Positions 32,877 to 38,767 of a stretch of 38,767 nt of DNA are shown here, in pieces. The stretch spans positions 1 through 38,767 of the forward strand of contig JAGWUU010000002.1 in assembly GCA_028868335.1 (NCBI GenBank), in the 5' to 3' direction. The DNA comes from Sphingomonadales bacterium. GTDB taxonomy: Bacteria > Pseudomonadota > Alphaproteobacteria > Sphingomonadales > Sphingomonadaceae. Every line of letters begins with the position of its first letter. The stretch's first letter is position 1. The translations under genes and the position numbers were made by a program. The notes under the pieces were generated by a model. That model saw only the letters and a program-made list of their open reading frames with translations. It made no database searches and was not told the DNA's origin.

Positions 32877-33254
32877 GCGGCTTCCTTGAATCGATTTCGC
32901 CGAGACATAGGCAGCGCCGCGCGGAAAGACCAGCCGTGCATCGACCAGCGCGCGATGGCGCCCGGCTGACGGCACAACCGCGCCATTTGCGCTTTCCTAC
33001 AATGGCCCGCCGGTCCACAATCGTCCGGTCCTCGCGCGCCTGCGGAAAGGTGACGTGAAAAAACGCCAGTCTGTCACCTTAATATCTGTAATTGATTGAA
33101 TTCACGATAAATATACCCGGACACCAGGACCGGATGTGTAACCTTCCGTCATCTGCACAGGCCCGCCCGGCGGAGGACTGGCGATCCCGGCATGTGGACG
33201 AGGTACGCAGCGGCCTTGCTCCCCGGCTCCGGCAAGTCTAAGGCGCTGTCTTCA
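32877..33254. other. Divergent intergenic region, sppA / pyrB
   Basis: These 378 bases carry no credible gene. An AT-rich patch at about 33080-33116 (TTAATATCTGTAATTGATTG then ATAAATATA) is the likely promoter area for pyrB. I cannot place -35 and -10 elements with confident spacing, and see no PyrR-type leader or pyrimidine attenuator. Confidence 0.45.
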
Positions 33255-34265
33255 ATGACATCAGCCGCGCAACCGCCATCGGGCCGCTATCCAGTCGGCT
33301 CCGCCGCCTTCCCGCACCGTGACCTCACCGGTCTGGCCGGGCTGGCTCCATGGGAGATCCTATTCCTGCTCGACGAAGCCGAGCAATGGGTCGAACTCAA
33401 TCGCACCGCCCAGAAGCGCGATGACCGCCTGGCCGGACTGACCATCATCAACGCCTTCTTCGAGAACTCCACCCGGACGCTGCTGAGCTTCGAAATCGCG
33501 GGCAAACGGCTGGGCGCCGATGTGGTCAACATGCTGGTCGCGCAGTCCAGCGTGAAGAAGGGCGAAACGCTGATCGACACTGCGATGACGCTCAACGCCA
33601 TGCACGCCGACGCCATGGTGATCCGCCACCAGAGCAGCGGCGCGGTACGGCTGATCGCCGAAAAGGTCGATTGCCCGGTGCTCAACGCCGGGGACGGACA
33701 GCACGAGCATCCGACGCAAGGGCTGCTCGACGCGCTGACCATCCGCAAGGACATGCAAAGGAAGGGCCTGAGTGGGGATTTCGGCGGCCTGACCGTTACG
33801 ATCTGCGGCGACATCCTGCACAGCCGCGTCGCCCGGTCCAACATCCACAGCCTGGCAACGCTGGGCGCCCAGGTGCGGGTCTGCGCTCCCCCGGCGTTGA
33901 TGCCCGCCGACATCGAGGCGCTGAAGGTGACGCCGTTCTACGATTTCGACGCTGCGCTGAAGGGTGCCAACGTGGTGATGATGCTGCGGCTCCAGCAGGA
34001 ACGGATGAGCGGACAGTTCATCTCTTCCCCCCGCGAGTACCGTCATCTCTATGGCCTGACCATGGAGCGACTGGCGCTTGCCGAACCCGATGCACTGGTC
34101 ATGCACCCCGGTCCGATGAACCGGGGGATCGAGATCGACAGCAACGTCGCCGATCTGGCCGGACGTTCGGCGATCACCACCCAGGTCGAAATGGGTGTCG
34201 CGATCCGCATGGCCTGCCTTGACGTGTTGACCAGGAAAAGCCGCGGCGTGGAGGGATGGGCATGA
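33255..34265 (+). CDS. pyrB: Aspartate carbamoyltransferase catalytic subunit
   Basis: The 336-residue enzyme condenses carbamoyl phosphate with aspartate in pyrimidine synthesis. The carbamoyl-phosphate loop STRT (72-75, in FFENSTRTLLSFE), the HPTQGLLDAL block and HPGPMNRG are intact. The N-terminal 20 residues before FPHRDLTGLAGL are a small extension. The frame reaches 33192, but ATG 33255 is the more likely start, with AAGG eleven bases ahead. No pyrI regulatory gene is adjacent. Instead it overlaps by 4 bases (ATGA) a dihydroorotase-like gene lacking catalytic ligands, the arrangement of class A ATCases (PyrB plus PyrC') in Pseudomonas. Confidence 0.95.
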   Translation: MTSAAQPPSGRYPVGSAAFPHRDLTGLAGLAPWEILFLLDEAEQWVELNRTAQKRDDRLAGLTIINAFFENSTRTLLSFEIAGKRLGADVVNMLVAQSSVKKGETLIDTAMTLNAMHADAMVIRHQSSGAVRLIAEKVDCPVLNAGDGQHEHPTQGLLDALTIRKDMQRKGLSGDFGGLTVTICGDILHSRVARSNIHSLATLGAQVRVCAPPALMPADIEALKVTPFYDFDAALKGANVVMMLRLQQERMSGQFISSPREYRHLYGLTMERLALAEPDALVMHPGPMNRGIEIDSNVADLAGRSAITTQVEMGVAIRMACLDVLTRKSRGVEGWA

Positions 34266-35497
34266 GACCGCTTGCTCCCCTAGCCGTCGTCAACGGTCGG
34301 CTGGTGCTGCCAACGGACGAGCCGCAACCCGGCGGCCTTCGTTGCGAGGGCGACCGCATCGTCGCGGTCGGCCCCGGGGTCACCGCTCAGGAGGGTGACC
34401 GGGTGATCGACGCCGGGGGAGCGCTGATTGCGCCGGGCCTGGTCGACCTGGGCGTTTTCGCGATCGACAAGCCCGCCTTCCACTTTGGCGGAATCACCCG
34501 CGCCGCCCTGATGCCCGACCAAGGAACGGTGCTGGATAAGCCCGCCGCGGTTCGTTTCGCGGCGCAATCGGGCAAGCCGGACCTGTGGGTCCACCCGCTC
34601 GCCGCCGCGACCAAGGGGCTCGACGGAACCGACCTCGCCGAACTGGCGCTGATGCGCGATGCCGGAGCGCGTGCCGTGGCCACGGGTCGGCGCTGGATCG
34701 GTGACAGCGGGACGATGCACCGCCTTCTGTCCTACTGCGCTATGCTCGGGCTGGTAGTGGTGACCCATGCAGAGGATGCCGGGCTGGCGGGCGCGGCTGT
34801 CGCAACCGCGGGTGAAATGGCGACCCGGCTCGGCCTGTCATCCGCACCGGCAGAGGCGGAGGCACTGGCCGTCGCGCGCGACATCGCGCTGGCCGAACTG
34901 ACCGGGGCACGGTTGCACTTTCGCCAGGTGACCACGGCCAATGCGCTTGATCTCGTTCGCGCCGCCAAGACGCGCGGCGTGGCCGTGACCGCCGGTGTGA
35001 CACCCGCGCACTTTATGCTCTCCGACGTCGCGGTGGGCGATTACCGTACCTTCACCCGGCTTTCTCCGCCGCTGCGCAGCGAGGCGGATCGTCAGGCGGT
35101 GCGCGCGGCGATCGCTGACGGGACGATCGACGTGATAGCCTCGGGCCACGATCCGCGCGGGCCGGAAGACAAGCGCCTGCCCTTCGCCGATGCCGAACCC
35201 GGCATGGCCGGGGCCGAAACGCTGTTGCCGCTGACCCTGGCGCTGGTGCGCGATGGCATCATTCCTGTCAGCCGCGCATTCGAGTTGCTGACCGCTGCGC
35301 CAGCACGGCTCCTTGGCATCAACGCCGGGGTACTGGTCGTTGGCGCGGAGGCGGACGTAGCGCTGATCGATTCCGAAAGGCCGTGGGTGGTCGATTCTGA
35401 CAAGATGGCGGCCAGCGCGGGCAACACCCCGTTCGACAAGCAGGGCGTTCAGGGCCGCGTCACCGCGCTGTTCAAGGGCGGGGTTGCGGTAGGGTAG
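34262..35497 (+). CDS. pyrC': Dihydroorotase-like protein with lost metal ligands (PyrC'-type pseudoenzyme)
   Basis: The 411-residue amidohydrolase-fold protein aligns by eye with type I dihydroorotase. The metal-binding DxHxH is replaced by DLGVF (residues 62-66), losing both His. The usual HVST region reads HFRQVTT (219-225, Gln for His), and the catalytic Asp of the DHAPH motif is Gly (SGHDPR, 294-299). One retained His is at 169 (THAED). It is therefore probably inactive as a dihydroorotase. The start ATG 34262 overlaps the pyrB stop, with GAGGGA just ahead; ATG 34256 is an alternative. In pseudomonads an inactive PyrC' is required to assemble the ATCase dodecamer; this protein likely has that role. 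A true dihydroorotase must lie elsewhere. Confidence 0.87.
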   Translation: MRPLAPLAVVNGRLVLPTDEPQPGGLRCEGDRIVAVGPGVTAQEGDRVIDAGGALIAPGLVDLGVFAIDKPAFHFGGITRAALMPDQGTVLDKPAAVRFAAQSGKPDLWVHPLAAATKGLDGTDLAELALMRDAGARAVATGRRWIGDSGTMHRLLSYCAMLGLVVVTHAEDAGLAGAAVATAGEMATRLGLSSAPAEAEALAVARDIALAELTGARLHFRQVTTANALDLVRAAKTRGVAVTAGVTPAHFMLSDVAVGDYRTFTRLSPPLRSEADRQAVRAAIADGTIDVIASGHDPRGPEDKRLPFADAEPGMAGAETLLPLTLALVRDGIIPVSRAFELLTAAPARLLGINAGVLVVGAEADVALIDSERPWVVDSDKMAASAGNTPFDKQGVQGRVTALFKGGVAVG

Positions 35498-35503
35498 ATA
35501 CAA

Positions 35504-35535
35504 GAACCCCCTCCCGTGGAGGCGGGAGGGGGTTC
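35504..35535. terminator. Bidirectional terminator between pyrBC' and the SPOR operon
   Basis: A perfect 13-bp stem, GAACCCCCTCCCG (35504-35516) with its complement at 35523-35535, has loop TGGAGG. It starts 7 bases after the pyrC' stop and lies 38 bases beyond the minus-strand SPOR gene. The minus side is followed by TTGTATCT. Confidence 0.85.
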
Positions 35536-35572
35536 ATGTGCGATCCGATTGTATTTTTCGGCTTGTTGTTAT

Positions 35573-37087
35573 TCAGCGGCGGGCAAGAGCGGGGCCTGCC
35601 GCGCCGCGCGGCGCGACGGCGGCAGTCTTGACGGCGGGCTTGACCGAAACCTTCGCGGCGGGCTTCTTGGCCAGAGCCAGGGCCGGACCGTTGGCGGCCT
35701 TGCCGTTGGGCGCAAAATGGTTTGTGGCGTAGGCGAAGCAGACACCTCCACGGGTCTTGACCGTTGAGCACATGCCCGAGGCCGAACGGGCGTCAAACCC
35801 GGCGGCAGCGACGCGCCAGAACTGCTTTCCGTGAACGGTCGCCTGGGTGATCGTCATGCGGAACTTGCGCAATTCGGGGTTCTTCGCGGCGAAGATGCCC
35901 CAGGCGCGGCGGGCGCCTTGCGAACTGGAGAAACTGCCGAGCTGGACCGCGTGACTGCCGGTAGCGGCGACCGAAGCGGTACGCGGACGCAGGCCCGGAC
36001 GGTGCGTAAGTTTGATCGAGGTGGCAACGCGGGTCGGCTTGGCTGGAACCGGAGTGGCCACGGCGGGCGACTTGGCAGCGGGCGCGGCGGCAAAGGCCGA
36101 GGCGAACGCCTGGTGCGGAGCGGGTGCTGGCTCCACCGTCGGAGCGGCGGGCGCGGCAACCGGTGCATATTGCGCCAGTTGGGCGGGCGTTTCGGTCCGA
36201 GCCGCCAGGGCTGGCGCTGCAACAGGAGCGGGAGCTGGAGCAGGCACCGCAGTGGAAGCAGCTCCGGCGGCAGGCAGTTCGCCATTGGCGGCTACTGTCT
36301 TGATTGCTCCGGTTTCGGCGGCAAGCTGCTCCTGGGCCGGGGAATCACCAAGCGCGAGGGCGCGGGGCTGGCCCGGATCATCGCGCAACGGGGCACGGAT
36401 CAGGCCGGCGATGCGAGCCTTGGCGTCTTCGGGCCGGGCGGTGCTGGCCCAGTCGCTCAACCGTGCGTCAAGCTGGTCGGCGGGAACGTCCTGCGCGGCC
36501 ATGACCCGCGCCTCTCTCCAGCGCCCATCAAGGGCGTAGGCATAGGCGAGGTTCTGGCGCAGTTTGGCAGAGCTGTCCCCGGCGCGAAGCTGGTCGGCAA
36601 GGATCGCGACGCCGCGGCTCGTTTCGCCAGCCAGCGCCATGGCAAGGCCAAGGTCGGACCCTGGGATGGCGTCGCGCCAGTCCTCCAGGATCGCCACCGC
36701 CTCGCGGTTGCGTCCAGCGGCGATGTCGGCAAGAGCCAGGCCCAGTGCGCTGCGGGCGCTGTTGTCGCCGAGCTTCATCGCGTCGTTGAAAGTCGTCGAG
36801 GCGGCATTGAAGCGACCGGCCTTGAAATAGGCCTGCCCCAGCACTGCGCGATACGAAGGCTCGCGCGGATTGGCGGCAACCGCCGCTTCGGCCAGTTCAA
36901 TCGCCCGGTCGAACTTGCCCTTGGACAACGCCTTCTGCGCTTCCGCCATGGTTTGGTCGGGCGTCGACTTGGCGACCGCGGAAACGCTCATCGTTCCGCT
37001 GGCCAGAACGGCGGCAGCGGCGACTCCGGCGATGCCGAGCGGCAGTCCGAGAACCTTGATCTTGCGGCTGAAGCGGTTGGCAGTCAT
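35573..37087 (-). CDS. TPR and SPOR domain protein
   Basis: The 504-residue envelope protein has an N-terminal basic stretch and membrane span or signal (about 9-38). Tetratricopeptide-like helices follow (about 45-190: AEAQKALSKGKFDRAIELAEAAVAANPREPSYRAVLGQAYFKAGRF). A Pro/Ala linker (about 250-360) precedes a C-terminal SPOR-type domain (about 375-450: HAVQLGSFSSSQGARRAWGIFAAKNPEL, ending FWRVAAAGFDARSASGMC) and a Lys/Ala tail. SPOR domains bind glycan strands stripped of peptides, at division sites or during remodelling. ATG 37087 has AGGGG nine bases ahead; ATG 37096 sits too close to it. It is the last gene of a compact operon with a ParA-like ATPase and a ribbon-helix-helix protein. Confidence 0.85.
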   Translation of the reverse strand: MTANRFSRKIKVLGLPLGIAGVAAAAVLASGTMSVSAVAKSTPDQTMAEAQKALSKGKFDRAIELAEAAVAANPREPSYRAVLGQAYFKAGRFNAASTTFNDAMKLGDNSARSALGLALADIAAGRNREAVAILEDWRDAIPGSDLGLAMALAGETSRGVAILADQLRAGDSSAKLRQNLAYAYALDGRWREARVMAAQDVPADQLDARLSDWASTARPEDAKARIAGLIRAPLRDDPGQPRALALGDSPAQEQLAAETGAIKTVAANGELPAAGAASTAVPAPAPAPVAAPALAARTETPAQLAQYAPVAAPAAPTVEPAPAPHQAFASAFAAAPAAKSPAVATPVPAKPTRVATSIKLTHRPGLRPRTASVAATGSHAVQLGSFSSSQGARRAWGIFAAKNPELRKFRMTITQATVHGKQFWRVAAAGFDARSASGMCSTVKTRGGVCFAYATNHFAPNGKAANGPALALAKKPAAKVSVKPAVKTAAVAPRGAAGPALARR

Positions 37088-37106
37088 GGGAAGCATCCCC
37101 TCTCGA

Positions 37107-37595
37107 TTAACGGGCTTTGCGCGGCGTCTTGCCGACCTGTTCGGCCAGCGCGACGACGTCGGGCAGTTCGGAAAGCAGGCGATCGATCGCGTCGGTCACC
37201 AGTTGCTGGGCGCTACGGCCCTTGACCGTGCAGGCCAGGCGCAGCTTGAGATGGCGTTCGGCATCGACCCGCAGCGTGAAGGCTGCGCGCCGACCGTCGG
37301 CCAGAGCGGAGCGCCGCTCGTCCGCAACCCTGCGCGCGATGGAACGCTGTTGACGCACCACCGCCGGCTCGTGTCCGTTCAATGCACCGGAATCGGGGTT
37401 GAGACTGATGACCTCGGCGCTGTCGCCATGTTCGTCCTCGTCATGGCCCATGTCGTTCCAGCCAAGGTCCTCGATCTGGCGGGCCAGCGCATCATGCTGC
37501 AAAGGGCCGAGTTGCGGCCGCATCGCGGGCCGCGCCCCGCCCTTGCGGGCAAGCAGGTTCGGGCTCAGCGAAGCAAAGGGTTTCGATTCGGCCAT
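37107..37595 (-). CDS. Small ribbon-helix-helix-like partner of the ParA-like ATPase
   Basis: The 162-residue protein has no named family that I recognise. The N-terminus carries a basic motif, SLSPNLLARKGGARPAMRPQ (10-29). The middle is acidic (50-60). The C-terminal part (104-142: AAFTLRVDAERHLKLRL, then GRSAQQLVTDAIDRLL) has the strand-helix-helix pattern of ribbon-helix-helix domains such as CopG/Arc, which dimerise and bind DNA, or act as centromere-type adaptors for ParA proteins. It lies 17 bases after parA and 19 bases before the SPOR gene on the same strand. By position it is the likely cargo or DNA adaptor of the ATPase; this is inference. Confidence 0.72.
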   Translation of the reverse strand: MAESKPFASLSPNLLARKGGARPAMRPQLGPLQHDALARQIEDLGWNDMGHDEDEHGDSAEVISLNPDSGALNGHEPAVVRQQRSIARRVADERRSALADGRRAAFTLRVDAERHLKLRLACTVKGRSAQQLVTDAIDRLLSELPDVVALAEQVGKTPRKAR

Positions 37596-37612
37596 GGCCC
37601 CCACGACTCCGC

Positions 37613-38332
37613 TTAGGAACCGGCGACCCGGCGACCGAAGCCACCAGCCGGACGATGCACACCCTGGATCGAGGAAACGCTCGTCGGCGCGGCGAATACT
37701 GTGCGGCGGAAATTCTTTTCCAGCCGATCCGAGATATAGGTCCACAGCGCAGTGACTTCCTGCGCCGAACGGCCATTGGGATCGACTTCCATCACCGTCC
37801 GCCCATCGATCATCGAAGCGGCAAAATCGGTACGGTGATGCAGCGTGATCGGAGCGACCGTGCCGTGCTGCGAAAGTGCCACGGCGGCCTCAGAAGTGAT
37901 CTTGGCCTTCGGCGTCGCCGCGTTGACCACGAAGATAAGCGGCTTGGCGGCGCGTTCGCACAGATCGACGGTTGCGCCGACGGCGCGCAGGTCGTGCGGG
38001 CTGGGACGGGTCGGAACGACGATCAGCTCCGCCACCGAAATGACGCTCTGGATCGCCATGGTGATCGCGGGCGGGGTGTCGATCACCGCCAACTTGAAGC
38101 CCTGCTGACGCAGAACCGCCAGATCGGCGGCAAGCCGCGCAACGGTAGTCTGCGCGAAAGCGGGGAATTCATCCTCGCGTTCGTTCCACCAGTCAGCCAG
38201 CGAACCTTGCGGGTCGATGTCGATGAGGACGACCGGACCCGCGCCAGCTCGCTGTGCTTGCACGGCGAGGTGCCCTGACAAGGTTGTCTTGCCGGATCCC
38301 CCCTTCTGCGATGCCAATGCCAGTACGCGCAA
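37613..38332 (-). CDS. ParA/MinD-family ATPase (orphan, chromosomal)
   Basis: The 239-residue ATPase has a deviant Walker A, KGGSGKT (10-16), Walker A' VLIDIDPQGSLADWW and switch II/Walker B LAVIDTPPA. The short form lacks the N-terminal helix-turn-helix of plasmid ParA type Ia. No ParB gene follows; instead a ribbon-helix-helix protein and a TPR-SPOR protein do, so it is more likely a protein- or envelope-positioning ATPase than a chromosome segregation factor. The start is TTG at 38332 (no ATG or GTG fits the conserved beginning MRVLALASQKGGSGKTT), supported by a strong GAGGGGGA seven bases ahead. The C-terminal tail (about 215-239) is basic and glycine-rich. Confidence 0.87.
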   Translation of the reverse strand: MRVLALASQKGGSGKTTLSGHLAVQAQRAGAGPVVLIDIDPQGSLADWWNEREDEFPAFAQTTVARLAADLAVLRQQGFKLAVIDTPPAITMAIQSVISVAELIVVPTRPSPHDLRAVGATVDLCERAAKPLIFVVNAATPKAKITSEAAVALSQHGTVAPITLHHRTDFAASMIDGRTVMEVDPNGRSAQEVTALWTYISDRLEKNFRRTVFAAPTSVSSIQGVHRPAGGFGRRVAGS

Positions 38333-38484
38333 AGCAAATCCCCCTCGAAAAATGCAGTAAACCCAATTGGAGTTGCACCGGGGGATCGCAGAACGTTCCT
38401 AATTTTGGGTTAACGGCCGATCGGACAGATTGACGTAAATCCCCTCCCGGCACGCAGATTTTCTTTGCTAACGCCATCTTCACC

Positions 38485-38502
38485 ATGCAAGTTTACCTGC
38501 AT
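38485..38502. promoter_or_regulatory. Imperfect palindrome between parA and the SEL1-like gene
   Basis: ATGCAAGTTTACCTGCAT is symmetrical except at one base pair, so 16 of 18 positions agree, in the 252-base region between the divergent starts. It could be an operator for the operon's ribbon-helix-helix protein or another dimeric regulator; there is no direct support. Confidence 0.3.
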
Positions 38503-38584
38503 TGTCCGCTGGACGGAGCCACGGTTCCGGCCCCGGGCAGGAGGGGGTCGTTAACAGCCAGCGCCGATGCAGGATTTTTTGCCG

Positions 38585-38767
38585 ATGGGTCGCTTTTTGC
38601 AAATTTCGTCTGCCAGTCTGGTTGCGGCACTGATTCTCGCCGCACCGGCGCGGGCGGATACCAAGGCCGGTGTCGACGCGTGGACCAGGGGGGACTTTCC
38701 TGCCGCCGTCCGCGCCTGGCAGGCCGAAGCGGGCAAGGGCGATGCTGACGCCCTCTATAACCTTGGC
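38585..38767 (+). CDS. Exported SEL1/TPR-like repeat protein, 3' end cut by the window edge
   Basis: The frame is open to the last base (61 codons). It starts with a Sec signal peptide (MGRFLQISSASLVAALILAAPARA, 24 residues). The mature part begins DTKAGVDAWTRGDFPAAVRAWQAEAGKGDADALYNLG, the characteristic first helical pair of a SEL1-like/TPR solenoid. Such proteins act as periplasmic scaffolds. An in-frame ATG lies at 38567; I prefer 38585 because AGGA stands ten bases ahead and the shorter N-terminus is a cleaner signal peptide. It diverges from the ParA operon and may share its function, since both encode repeat-type envelope proteins. Confidence 0.75.
   Translation, partial: MGRFLQISSASLVAALILAAPARADTKAGVDAWTRGDFPAAVRAWQAEAGKGDADALYNLG

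Overview
The window looks like a chromosomal segment of a sphingomonad (Alphaproteobacteria, Sphingomonadales: Novosphingobium/Sphingomonas/Erythrobacter-like). The case rests on the GC-rich sequence, an alphaproteobacterial RNase P RNA and ChpT phosphotransferase, an rluD-like/rpoH pair, a TorF-type porin, a long TonB-dependent receptor with a carboxypeptidase-regulatory-like N-terminus, and an NfrB/NfrA-C-type glycosyltransferase pair. Genus is not resolved. There is no phage, insertion sequence, integrase or CRISPR array. Most genes are housekeeping, with a few accessory islands.

Layout. 1-4174 (minus): a four-gene overlapping series of NfrB-like glycosyltransferase, NfrA-C-domain outer-membrane protein, TSUP exporter and a TIGR02186-like protein cut by the left edge. 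4321-6828: NhaA, a glyoxalase-I-type VOC enzyme and a TorF-like porin. 7153-9257 (plus): a PPP-type phosphoesterase coupled to UDP-glucose 6-dehydrogenase. 9229-13550: a divergent catabolic cluster. A benzaldehyde-lyase-like ThDP enzyme and a TetR regulator run left; a short-chain dehydrogenase and a zinc alcohol dehydrogenase run right. An 18-bp perfect palindrome sits between them. 13561-13953: rnpB. 13991-18689: cell-envelope and cell-cycle genes (amidase, chpT, JAMM peptidase, rluD-like, rpoH, mtgA). 18754-23976: TonB-dependent receptor, His-rich cation-diffusion exporter and an NTF2-like secreted protein. 23983-26757 (minus): clpP, clpX and an aspartate/glutamate racemase. 26919-29091: a Pro/Gly-repeat plus coiled-coil secreted protein of unknown function, a MetA-pathway-type outer-membrane protein and a DUF2892 membrane protein. 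29191-32876 (minus): trigger factor with a long Lys/Ala/Pro tail, tRNA-Leu(UAG), SppA. 33255-35497 (plus): pyrB overlapping a dihydroorotase homologue that has lost its metal ligands. 35573-38332 (minus): a compact ParA / ribbon-helix-helix / TPR-SPOR operon, with a divergent SEL1-like secreted protein running off the right edge.

How the genes work together. Protein quality control is concentrated here: rpoH, clpP, clpX, tig and sppA. Envelope building and remodelling form a second theme: NfrB/NfrA-C, Ugd, amidase, MtgA and the SPOR protein. The two most promising less-described units are the TetR-controlled ThDP-lyase/SDR/ADH cluster, which fits catabolism of an alpha-hydroxyketone, and the ParA-RHH-SPOR operon, which looks like a protein- or envelope-positioning module, not a plasmid partition system. 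All assignments come from reading motifs; no database search or alignment was run.
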